Part shown: positions 22,701-34,112 of the stretch, one piece after another
Layout: each line of letters starts with the position of its first letter
How positions within the stretch are numbered: the first letter of the stretch is position 1
Assembly: GCF_047495875.1 (NCBI RefSeq)
Contig: NC_092460.1
Location: forward strand, 10,592,520 to 10,656,519
DNA: 64,000 nt
Direction: 5' to 3'
Source of the DNA: Pithys albifrons albifrons
Lineage: Eukaryota > Chordata > Aves > Passeriformes > Thamnophilidae
Position numbers and translations under genes: made by a program
The notes under the pieces: generated by a model
Database searches by the model: none
The model's input: the letters and a program-made list of their open reading frames with translations, nothing else
Told to the model about the DNA's origin: nothing

Positions 22701-25613
22701 GTGACACCAAGAGGTAAGTCTCCTAATATAAAGCCTGATTTGCTTAACCCCCTTTTATTGCTGCTCAAGCAAGCATGTGATTTGCACAGAACATTAATTC
22801 AAATGAACTGAAATGTCAGGCTGTACTATACGTCCAGCCAGGCTGAGAAGTTCAATGTGAAGGGGCTAATGCATCAATGTGGTCAATTATATGTGGGCAG
22901 CACCAGTTTTACAAAGCAATACTGATGAGAACACTCTATATATGTCCCACAAGAAAAATAGCATTGGGTTTCAGAAACCAAATACTCACAAACCCCTGAA
23001 TTAAACTGGAATCAATTTTGCCAAGAAGCAGATGGATATCTTCAGTTACAGACTAATTATTTACCTCTCATTTCAAAGTGGGTGGCTGGCTGTAGCCAGC
23101 ATTGTCTATGATGGCAAGGCACCTGAAAGCTCTTAAAAGTATTTTTAATTTCAGAACTATAGAATAGTAGCATGGCAGGGGAAAAAAATGGGGATATTAA
23201 ATGCTTGCACCATGTAAAAGCTATGCTACTTCAATTACAACAGTGCTGCGTGATCTCTGCCCTTACTTTAAGACACCAATAGTTATTTATGCAGGGAGAA
23301 CAGCTATTTTTAATACTTCTCAAAGTGCCATGACTTCTGAAGGCAGCTCACTCTATCAAAGGCAGTTTTGTCCATGATGAAACAGTGAGTTATGGGCAGT
23401 ATGTCTGCACTAGTAGGATTATGGAGCCAAACTCCTCCCTAGTGTGGCTCCAGGGAAGAGTTCAACTCACAATGTTTGAAACTTATTTAAGGACCCATGT
23501 TAAAGTGGCAGCAAAGTGCAAGGAGACCACTAATCACTGAGCAACCTTTGCTCCAACTATGCTACAGACACAGTGAGAGCACGATGGAGAAAAAGAAAGT
23601 GCTGTGAGGATCAAGGATTTGTTGTTCAGACTCAGGCACCTCCAGCCTGATTACATCAGGCTGTGTGTACAGGAGGGTTTTGTTCAGCTTGCAGGGGAGT
23701 TTTCTAACAAGAAACTTTCTCTTAAAGGAAAGTTAATTAAAAGCTCCACCTCTAACATGCTCCCATGTGGGGACATAGTTTCCCCAATCCATGGGCAGGC
23801 CACCCTTCCATAACACCCTTCATCACATACCTGCTGTGTTGTGACCCACAGAGAGCTCTGGTGTTCCCTGACATGCTGGACCCCCACTCTTTCTTTTACA
23901 ATCCCTTTCCCCACTCCCAGCCCTGCTTCTTTCTGCTATGGTATCTTCAGTCTTCTAAAGTGAACATGCTGCCTGGGGCCCCAGGCAGACAACTCGACCC
24001 ACAAATCTCTGCACTCCATGAAAAGAAGCTTTCAGAGTAGCAGGACAATCCTACAGCCACATCAGGAGGCTGCCAAGCTCACGGATGGCCCAAGTACAAG
24101 AGAACCTCTCAGCAAAATTACTGCACAAAACTGACAGTGAACACAGTCTTTGGGAAGTCCTGGGGGAGCAACTATTTCAGGGGCAACGCTGTGGACCTCT
24201 GCTTCCTCTAGAAGTCTTGAGGAGAACTTAGAACACCCTAGGAAGCCAGCCAGTCATTTGGATTCAAGGTGTTCAGTCCCAAAGACATTGTGGTAGAGTC
24301 CAATAGAGTGCGAGTAGCTTCTCTTCTACTGTAACTTGCCTCTAAGTTTCCCTAAAAGACCCAAAGGTGCCATTCAACAAATGTTTTTCAACTTCCTCCA
24401 TATTTACAAGGCAGGAAGCCACCTGGGAAACTGGTTGTCCCTTAACATGGAAACACAATCCTCAGGATAACGATGACTGCTCTCACAGCCTGCACTCCAT
24501 CCCTCACACCAGCCACCAGCTCCTTTTCACAAACTGCTGATCCAAGATCCAGTCTGCCCTTTGTATTTTGGCTCTTGTGTTACAAATTTTAGCACAGTTC
24601 ATAAGACTATTTTTTTCTAAACCTATTGCATGCCAAATATCTTCAGCATGAACACCATCCCTGCTGTGGCTTCGGCTGATGCTTATTTTTAAAAATAGAG
24701 AAGTAGGTACAAGTTGATGAGGGACAAAACCGGACTTTAAACACACTGAAAAAGCCAAGCAGGGCCAGAAACTAACGCGACTCTTAAGTGACTATCAGAG
24801 CAAGCCAAAACAAAATTATTCCTCATCTATCTGTAGATCCTTTGGATTTAAGTTTCCCTATAGGTGTCTTCCTCTGCTACATTTTGACACTTATGTAAAC
24901 ACACAGAGATTTGAGGTCATACCTGTTAAGAGACCACATTATACAATACGATTTAAAACTTGAAATATAAGAGAGAAATGAGAGTCAGAAGCTTAGGACT
25001 GATGAAATTCAGCCATCTGGCAAACCAGTCTCCTCAGAGAGTGCAGAGAAAAATGTTGTAAGGAAGATAACATGAGAAACCTGCAGTACAGGACAAACAA
25101 TGTTCACCACCTCTGTCAGATTTATTACTGAGGTCAAAGCTTTGCATTATTATCAGACTGAAAAGAGATGTGCTATAGCTTCACAGAGTGTACTGTAAAT
25201 GCTAGCAGCTGGGGAGAGGCAATGACAAAGTTGATGATTTGTGACTGTATCCATAGTAAATTCTGCTATCAGGGCATCTGTGGTGACTTGTTTCTCTTCT
25301 CCTGCTGCACTCAAGAGGATCTCAGCCAAGAAGGACACAAGTTTTCTTTCAACCCAGAAGCTGCAGTGAGCTTTTAGGGCTCCCTGTACATTCTAGTATG
25401 AAGACAGTTATACATCTAACACCTTCCTTCACCACTCCCAGACTTACCAGTCTGTCTCAAAATAGGTGAGAACCAGTACCGAACACTGGTCAAACAACTG
25501 ACATCCAGACCAATTTTCTTTTCCTATCTAACATTCCCCATTGGGCTTCCATAAAATCTCAGGCCTGAGTTCTGGCATGCCACCAGAGACTCCACAAAGA
25601 GGGGGGTACTTAC
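19743..25613 (-). other. SLC6A6: SLC6A6 intron 4
   Basis: GT-AG intron of 5871 bp, phase 2, donor GGGA|GTAAGT. A perfect 8-bp inverted repeat (ACAAGGGT/ACCCTTGT, 5-nt loop) occurs at 22130-22150, and 22260-22720 looks like a conserved non-coding block (see findings). No exon or clear transposon was found. Confidence 0.8.
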
Positions 25614-25848
25614 TCCCAAAACTCTGTGACAGGAGAGGTGAAGTTAGTGGCATTCAGTGATATCCAAAGTGTTTTGTTCTTCCTGAGAGTGTCTTCCACA
25701 CAGGTAGGTGTGTTCCACTTCTGGTGGCAGTGGGCCCATGGCAGCACGCTCTGGAACGACTGGAACAGGTAGTAGAGTCCCCAGGCCAGGATCACAATGT
25801 AGTACACGTTCAGAAGGGACACAATCACTATGGAAGCATAACCAATTC
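25614..25848 (-). CDS. SLC6A6: SLC6A6 coding exon, TM3 and glycosylated EL2 (residues 122-200)
   Basis: 235 bp, phase 1 in and phase 2 out; acceptor cttgccag|GAATTGG, donor GGGA|GTAAGT. TM3 ([20 protein letters not shown] and on) is followed by the large second extracellular loop, with Cys162 and Cys171 as the conserved disulfide pair. N-glycosylation sequons are visible at Asn179 (NKT), Asn187 (NAT) and Asn190 (NFT). The sequon I recall at position 163 in mammalian TauT is absent here (CHQKWN). Confidence 0.96.
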
Positions 25849-27726
25849 CTGGCAAGGAGGGGAGAGAAAAGAAAAACATGAAGATGTGACAGCTGCTTCT
25901 TCCTAGGGCACCTTGTGATCTCGTGGAGCTGGTGCTATTCCCACTGCGTCATGGACTTGTGTCCTGCACTACTATACTGCTAATGGAAACTCAGCTCATC
26001 TCAACCACACACAAGCACTGACCTATCACCATCTCTGCCACTCAGGGTTGAGTTTCTGGCTATGGCTTACTGACACTGAGGGGAGATCTGAAGGATGTCT
26101 ACCCAACTCAAAACAAACCCAGCTGTTTCAAGTTCTAGTAGAAGAAATTCAAGGCATCATGCTTTGCTCATTTGGGAGTTACACTATCTCACTTAGGTAC
26201 CTATGTGGGCAACCTTATTCTCATCACCCTGTCCCCCAAGCCAGCTTCCTTGGCAGCAGCTCAGCTGGGCAGCCCCTGCATCTCTCAGTTAATAGTCTAT
26301 GTGCAAAAAACCCCCCAAAACAAAGACAATTCTTGAATGAGTTAAAAAGGAAAATTTTGAAGGAATCAATGGAAAAGCTGTTGTTTCTGCCGCAACTTCA
26401 CTTGTGCAAAGGAAACACGGTACTTGTGGCTCTTATGGTTAACTGGATCAATCTCTAGTTACAAAGTTTGCCATTTATGAACAACAGGCAAAAAAAAAAA
26501 TCCTCTAAAAACTCAGCACGATCTCTTAAAAGAACCTATGAGGATCCCTTTTACATCACTCTGACAGCTATTCCAGCACTTGTGATACCTGTCTCATACT
26601 TTCAGTTTAAAACCCTGTTGTAGCAGGAGTCTTTACCACCACAGATTATTTTTATGTCAGGTGGAAACAAGCCGAGCAAGTGCTATTTATTCTATACATT
26701 TGCATTTCCTTCAAGATATACAGCTAGTCACATTAGCTACACTTTCTCTTTATGGATGCCTGTGAGATTGCTATTTAAATAAGGAACATTCCCTCCTCCT
26801 CAAAAAAAAAAGGGCTTCATAAAAGCGGGAGGAAGAGAAGAAAGAAAATGAAGCTAAACCAGGACAATTACATCAGCTTCAGCAGCATTCTGAGTACTAG
26901 GTGGGAGTGTGAGCCTCAGGGAAAGCCCCCACTTCTGCCTGGGGTGACATAAGGGGAGAGAGATGCCTGGAACAGCATCAGTGGCAGAGCTGAGACACAC
27001 CAGTGCCCACTCTTTCCAAATGGGATTTGAACAGTGCCATATGTTTAGTGTAGTTACACCAAATGATTCTGCTTGTGCTGTCCGGCTGCAAAGGACAAAC
27101 TACACATAAGACAGGCATCACTGATCACTTTCCTAACCTGTCTTTCTGTCTTTCAGTTTTCATTCCAGTTTATTTCCAGAGCAGCCTCTGTATTGCTCCT
27201 GTGAACAGTGAGTCAGGCAGAGGCCCTTTGATAACGACACACCTATTTGCCAGGACTGCTCAGTTATGACCAAAGTCCTGTTCCTGAATCCTACCAAAAT
27301 TGCTGTCCAGGTTTTGACTGTATCAGTAGCAGAGGGATCATGCCAATAATAAGATTTCACATGGTAGAGGGATTTTGACTTCCAAACCAAAATAACATTT
27401 CAAATGGTTTCATTAATGTCATCTAGTCTTCCAAGACAACACTTTCTCTGATACCTGTAAACAAAATGTGCAATTGCCTTTAAAAGGCATAATACGCAAT
27501 TTCTTCCTTGCTTATCAGCAGTTCTGTCAGTTAACAAGATGATAACATCAAAATCAATACCTCAGTTTGTCCTTCAGACTCTCTGACTTCTACCTTTCCA
27601 GGAAACAATATCATACCCTCAATTAGTGGAGCAAACAGCTGAATTAATGGTTATGATGGGAGTGGTGTAGTTACATATGGTTTAAAGAGGTTCTTTAAGT
27701 AGTAAAGCACAACAAAAGGTACTAAC
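25849..27726 (-). other. SLC6A6: SLC6A6 intron 3
   Basis: GT-AG intron of 1878 bp, phase 1, donor ACTG|GTTAGT. The plus-strand open frame at 26048-26458 (136 codons) has no recognisable domain and is probably chance. Nothing else was recognised. Confidence 0.8.
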
Positions 27727-27861
27727 CAGTGAAAATAGGGCAGATCTTTTCCCAGCATGTAATTCCACCTTCAGAGGTATACTGTCCTAGCACCACCTCC
27801 AGGAAAAACACAGGAAGACCTCCCCCAAATAGGAAAATGAAATAAGGTATAAGAAATGCAC
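27727..27861 (-). CDS. SLC6A6: SLC6A6 coding exon, TM2 (residues 77-122)
   Basis: 135 bp, phase 1 at both ends; acceptor ctcaacag|GTGCATTT. It encodes [20 protein letters not shown], then [20 protein letters not shown] and [14 protein letters not shown] is the SLC6 TM2 signature (family pattern GQxxxxGxxxxW). The 135-bp size is the usual one for this exon in the family. Confidence 0.97.
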
Positions 27862-28430
27862 CTGTTGAGAAAATACAGTTATACAAAATTGAGATGAAGT
27901 GAACTTAAATAAGATCATCTAAAAGGTATTAACAGGCACATATAAACAAAGAAACACACTTAATATTTTAATATCATTATATGATAATCTTATTCTGGGG
28001 TAATTTTATTCATTTTCTCTGCAAAAAGAATTGGTATGTGTTGGAAAGGGCATTTTCTTACCTCTTTAGAATGAAAATCTGCAATAACAATGGTAGATTG
28101 TTAGGCATCAAACTGTTTCACATGGCTCAGAATGCTCTTATCCCCTGGTCTGAAATCCTACTGGTCTATATTAAAAGCCTACCTTTTGGTTAAAACTCAG
28201 ACTCATTTGTAGCAGAAAAGGTTCAGTAATGTAACATTTTAAACTGCTGTAGTTTTTCCCTAATGAGGTTTTCATAAAAACTATTAGTTAATAAAACAAT
28301 CTCTCCTGAAGGGTGAGAGGAAGGCAGAAAACAGATGTATGAATATTCTTATTAAATACTGGATGAAGGCACTGAAAAAAGTAAGGATAAGGCAAACAGA
28401 TTGATTCCTGAGAATGAAATAAATACTCAC
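27862..28430 (-). other. SLC6A6: SLC6A6 intron 2
   Basis: GT-AG intron of 569 bp, phase 1, donor GGAG|GTGAGT, splitting Gly77. AT-rich; nothing else was recognised. Confidence 0.85.
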
Positions 28431-28659
28431 CTCCGCCATTTTTGTAGCAGAGATACGGAAACCGCCAGACATTGCCTAAACCAATAAATCCACCCGCCAC
28501 GGACAGCAGAAAGTCAATCTTGCTCGCCCACTTCTCCCGCTGGGGCGGCTTTCCCTCTGCCTCATCCTCAGGCCGTGTCCCTGGGCTCTTGCCGGGGGAA
28601 GGTTTGAGGATGTCCTTGTGGAAATCTTTCAAGCACTGAAGCTTTTCCTTTGTTGCCAT
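28431..28659 (-). CDS. SLC6A6: SLC6A6 first coding exon, N-terminus and TM1 (residues 1-77)
   Basis: The start codon is chosen because it gives [20 protein letters not shown], the TauT N-terminus; A at -3 and G at +4 make a strong context. The exon starts at 28670, after an acceptor with a long T tract (ending ccatgtag), so 11 nt of 5' UTR precede the ATG. The N-terminal 45 residues are cytosolic and rich in Lys, Pro and Glu. TM1 contains [20 protein letters not shown]: Gly57 and Phe58 at the taurine site and the GNVWRFPY sodium-site and gate motif. The exon ends YKNGGG in phase 1. Confidence 0.97.
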
Positions 28660-31600
28660 ATTTCTGCTTTCTACATGGAAAAAAAAAAAAAAGAGGGGGG
28701 TTCATTAAAGTCTTTTTCAGTAGAGCTCTGTAACACTGCAAGAACTGTTTAGACAACCTCATTCCATTAAAAAACAGTGCTGTTTATCAAGCTGAGGTAG
28801 GAAAATATATCTGATGCCTTCACTGACCAGGAGAGACAAACCACCCTTGTACTCTGGGGTCATATCTTTGCTGCCAATGCAGTGCAGGTGACAGCAGAGC
28901 TTTGACACCACTCGCTGCTCACCTGCTGCAGCAGAGAAAAGGTGTCCCCCAACTGCCCACTCTGTCAGCATCAGCACAGAGTCACTGACCAAGTGTCTCA
29001 CGCTGTTTCCATGTCCAAAATAAGGTACAAATCACTTTACCTGATTCCTTCTCAAACATTTATGTGAAATACAGCAGAATAGTAAATTCCACCTTTCCAG
29101 ATAAAACCCATTCTTCTATTTCTCAATAACCTAAGTGTTCCTGTATCATTTATTGCCTGCCATTTCCATTCCCTGAAGTATTATAAAGCTTTCAGAAAAC
29201 TATACATTCACAAAAACTGGAATGGAAAGTCATTTGTTCTAATCATCCTGCAGGAACTGAAGGAATCTTTTCAGTTTTTTCCATTTTCATAACTGCACTG
29301 TTTTCCCTTGACATCAATAAAGGGACAAAAATAAACCTTTACATTCAATTATTGTGTTACACACACCTATGCAACCGAACAGTTTGCTGAGATGACGGCT
29401 CCTTAGTTAACTAAAAAGTCAGTGGCATGAGTCATACCAAATTACAGCTGGATTTATAGTTTATACATGTAATTTATGACCAAAAATCATAGATTGCATA
29501 AAAATAGTAAGAGTTATTCTACCAAATGCCCTTTTACACATGATTTTCTAATGAAAACAGTTTAGGAATAACTTGTTAACTCAGATCTCAGGCATATGAG
29601 GCCAATTCATTACCCACGTAACTCAAGTGACTTTAGCGAGATCTGACCAGTTATTTTTTCAGTGTTTTATACTAAAATTTTCAACAGAACCAGGCAAACC
29701 AGCAAGTTTATTCCAGACCACAACCATTCCCTGCTTGTACATGCCATTACGAGTGCAAAGTCACAAAAAAATCAGGGTACAGATTATTCTGTTTGATAGC
29801 TCCAAGCCTCCCTCGTACCTGTGTACTGGTTTTGGTCTCTAACTTGATTTAGCTTGTGGCAGTGACCCAAAGCTTGAGGTGGTATTAGCTCTGCAGGAAG
29901 TTTTTAATCTGAACATGATTTTGAGATAGATACGCATCACTGTACCCATAAATCTTTCGATCTATGATGGAAAGTTTCAGAAGGCTAACACTGTCACAAC
30001 CCACAGCAGCTCGATACTTGCCCCACTGGCATATTGGTGGCCTTTGCAAAACAGGCACTGTGACAGCAAGTTGCCTATCAGACCATGATCTAAAAAGGGA
30101 CTTTAATCTCCACAATGTTAATCATTATGACTTTCCACTGGTTTTTAAACAAGGCCGCTGGTGACTGCAGAGGTGACACAGCATTGCAATACCTCGTGGT
30201 CAACAGCAGAGAGAGCTCATAGGAGGAGAAAGTGAATCACAGGGTGATGGATTGACACCGATTGCAGGGGAATGAGGGCAGGACACATATTACTCTAAAA
30301 TATCTCCTATTAGTCATTGCTAAGAGACACATTATGAGATAAAGTAGTGGAGTAACTGAATTAAAATGGTAGGGCCAGCTCTATAAAAGCCTTTAGGCAT
30401 TTACTTGCTTTTGAGTCTTAATTCACAACAGCTAACTTGAGTTGCAGTATCATGAATGGAGACTAAGGAAGGTGCCTCCAACAGGGATTCACAGCAGTCT
30501 TAACCTCCCTCAGACATCTACATCTCACTCCAAGCCCCAAAGAGGCACCATCCTGCATAATCCCCTGGAGTCATCTCTTGAAGGAGATGGAAAAAAAAAG
30601 TGGATGCAACTGCTTGATTTCAAAGAGGTACCTACGAGGCGGCTGATGTCTTGCTCTCCTGCAACAGCTACCAAGCAAGGAGAAAGTCTGATTTCACTTT
30701 CTTATGCTATTTGTGCTGCTTGAATCCCTATCTTTCATCTCGCAGGAGTATGTCATAGCCATCACGCAACAGGCTATTCTGGGCTGAGGAATGGACGGCA
30801 TTCAGACTGTCTCATGGAAGCTGTTCTTCATGGGGCTTGTTGAAACACTCATCAACAGGAGAAGAGTGTGCAAGAGAGAGTCTCACACCTAGTGTTTAGG
30901 GTATCCTCTTGTTTTACAGACAGTTTGTCATTGAACTGCTGGGACACTCATAAACCTGCTTAACAGGGCACAGAGATATATAGATCTCTGTGGGATTAGG
31001 GTTGAAATAAGAATTTAACTGCTCCCCATGGGGACTGATACTGGAAATTCCCGAAAGAGAACACTGGGAACACAGGTTCCCCCTTATGTCAAAAACGCCC
31101 AAGGGGACTTACAGCATTAGCCACCTCCAAGATTAAAAACTCTACAGGATTGCAATTTTTGCAATCTACTTTTGTCTTGCGACACAGAGTTCTTTATTTT
31201 TCTGCCAGCTCTAATCCTCTTGCCTGCGGATTTACTTTGACCCAGGTGTTAGTCTGTTCTACCCAGAGTTTGCAAGGCTGACCAGTTGATTACATTCTGT
31301 AAACCCTGACTCTCCCTGGGCTAAGGTGATCGCCCTGTGCTTTTTCCTCAGTACCTGCACATAAAGAGTGAAATGGTGCCTTTCCAGACTCCTTCTTCGT
31401 AACTGAGTGGAACTGCATATTAAACCAGGATTTTTAATTTGTAACAAGATATCCTAAATTAATGGATGTGATTGAAAACCTAATTAGTGAGCATAAATTT
31501 TGTTTCAGCCTTAGCTGGAGTGTGAAGATGGATCATGATCTTCCCCTCAGCTCACAAATGACAAACCCTCAAGGTTACAGTTGCTTTTGAGGTGGTTGTT

Positions 31601-34049
31601 TCACCTTATGGGTGCCAAGAGATGGACCACCACAACTCTGGTGGAAGTCACCAGCTCTCAATAGTCACTGTGGGGCACAGTGGGGTACAGTACCTATCCA
31701 AAGCCTACACAAAACTAGTAACAGCCCAGTTTACTGTGTTTAGACTTGCTAAAATCCCAATTGTGTTTCGAGGGCCGGCAGCTGTGGCTGGCAGGCACGT
31801 ACCGTCCACCAGTACCATAGGGATTGTTGCTAAGCGGTCACCTGGGACTGCGGTCCCAGCCCATGTCACGTTCAAGGGATGTTGGATTTATCCCCCTTTG
31901 CTGCCAACCATTGGTGTCCACCCAGCCATTCCCAATTACAGGAACTGTCTACAAAGGCTGCAAGGGTGGGGGGTACAGGCGATTCTCCTTGGTGAAGAAA
32001 AGCCAAGAAAATCAAGTTTTTTTAGTGAAAGGTATTGTCTTTTTCCTTAATGGGGTAGGAGTTTCATTTCCTTTAGTTATGTCCCACTGGGTGAGGTTAA
32101 AATGGCTCTTGAAGGAAATTGTCTGACAGAGATGCTGAAACAATATGCTGTCACCGCCCAGGTCAGAACCAGAGAATAATAGGTTATTTTTACTGTATCA
32201 CTTAGTGGGGATGGTATCCGAGATCTAAGTCTATCAGATCCCCCAAGGAAATATATTGTAAAAAAATGCTTTTACAACCAGAGTCCAAAGGAGCGATCCA
32301 AGTCTGAGGCATATGTCTGCCTCAGGGAGACACATGTCTGCCCTCCAGGAGCCACTTCTGCCTGCGAGAGTACCCCCTCCAGGAAGCTTCAGATGGCCCC
32401 AGGAAGCTCTAGCTTCATATGCTGAACTTAATATGGATAAGTAAAAAGCAGCAGTCAAGCCTACAATTTACAGTGAGCCTAACCACACTGCAAGACCCTG
32501 CCCTGAAAGCAAGGGGAGAAAGGATCCAGACTGGGCTAGGCCCAGAATCTGCTTTCATATACACTGGTACAAACCCTCATTAACTGACGATGGAGTTATT
32601 GTCAAATTGATGCTGGTAAAACATGGAAAAACACAAGGGAGTGAGCATGGGCACTTTGTGCTTCTCAAGCATCTGCTTACCAGGACCACCTCAAGGGCTC
32701 CTCTCCTTATGCAGACAATCTGCATCTACCCTTGCTCAGATTTCCTCAGGTGAAGCACCCTGCAATAACCCAACCCCTGTGACTGATCAGTCCTTGGTGC
32801 ACAGCTGAAAATACCAAAAGATCAGCCATAAGTGGAGCGCTTTTGCAGCCAACTCGTCTTGGGCCATCCTCTGGTCTACAGATATTGGATCTTCACACGT
32901 ACAGCCCGCATCTCAAATAACGCACACCCTTTAAAAAAATCCTGGCATTGAAATGTAATCCTTCACAACATGCAAAAAAATGAGAGGTAGGGGAAGGGGG
33001 AGGCACTGGACAGAGGGGTCAGACTGTGAGCAGTGAAGGTGGGGGAAGGCACCAGCATGGCCAGGGTCTGCTGGTTGTCAGAACAGACAACTCACATTAC
33101 TGTTGAACCACTGATCTTTTTTGACAGACAACCCACAGATTACACATCTGAAAATACACTGTTCAGTTTCTGCTCTGGGATTACAGTAATGATCTGCTCC
33201 AAGCTTCTTAAAGATGGAGACAAGCGACCAACGCAGGGTAACACCTTCCAGAAGGAGCCTTGAGGACAAATCCATTGTCGATGCTACCTCATTTAATAGT
33301 CTCTAAAAACTGAGACTTCCAAACAGTGGTTTTCCAAATGTTGATGGAAATGAGAAAATCAAAGTCTGCCTGTACACACAGATATGTGTTTGTAAATATT
33401 TATGCATGCTAAAATGCATGCTCTGTCTTGCAGCTGAACATCAGAAACCACAGCAAAGCAGATACTTCTCTTTTGGTCAATGTGTATAAACTGTGACTAA
33501 AGATTCAACACACTAGTGGCTAGAATGGTATCTGAACATTTTTTTTCTAGCTTCTTCTTCTGTTAGAAAACTATAAGTAAAGTACATAAGCAGAATGTCT
33601 CTGACCTTGGTGGGAATACTGCCTGAGGAATGTCTGTACAGCTGTCCTGCTGATTTTATGGACTACTTTTGCTCTCAAGGACCATTCCCTACTAGTTTAG
33701 CATGTGCAGACTGCATATCTTGAGCTTCTCAATTGCTCTCTCCTGCTTTTCTGTCTCAATGACTTTTGAGTGACATCAGTTTACCACATTATAATAAATT
33801 TTTCTAACCTCACTTAAGCTCACTGCTGCTTTTAGAAATTGCCATCTCTCTTATTTTTCTGTAATTTTTTTCTTTTTTATCTTATAAATTGAAATCAATC
33901 TCCTCTTAAAAAAATGAACTTTTCTAGGTCTTCCAATCTATTAGTGGGTTGGTTCTTTTTCAAATGATTATTTTACATTCATATTCATGAATATTTCAAA
34001 ATTAGGTGCCCTGATTGCTGGATCAGAGCTGCTCTTCACATAAGCAGCT

Positions 34050-34112
34050 TCCACTTCATTGACAGCAATGGAAAAGCCGCTATTGATTTCAACAGTAGTA
34101 GGATCAGGTCCC
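34050..34112. repeat. Fragment of an ancient amniote interspersed repeat (possible)
   Basis: The segment reads like a decayed copy of the motif pairing 'attgacttcaatgg' with 'aggatcagg', which I remember as recurring in sauropsid genomes: tcattgacagcaatgg, then tattgatttcaaca, then taggatcaggtccc. I cannot name the family with confidence. The match is from memory and divergent. Confidence 0.35.

Noticed and set aside
26048..26458. 136-codon plus-strand frame in intron 3
   Set aside because: No recognisable family, antisense to the gene, and no promoter or splice context.
28288..28430. Readthrough extension of the first coding exon past YKNGGG
   Set aside because: The extension (EYLFHSQES and on) departs from the SLC6 family exactly at a strong GTGAGT donor, and the true continuation (AFLIPY) is found in the exon at 27861.
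31592..32050. 152-codon plus-strand frame considered as a retroviral or nested-gene fragment
   Set aside because: No protease, polymerase, envelope or other domain motif is visible in this or the opposite strand, and no LTR ends were found. Kept only as an unclassified block.
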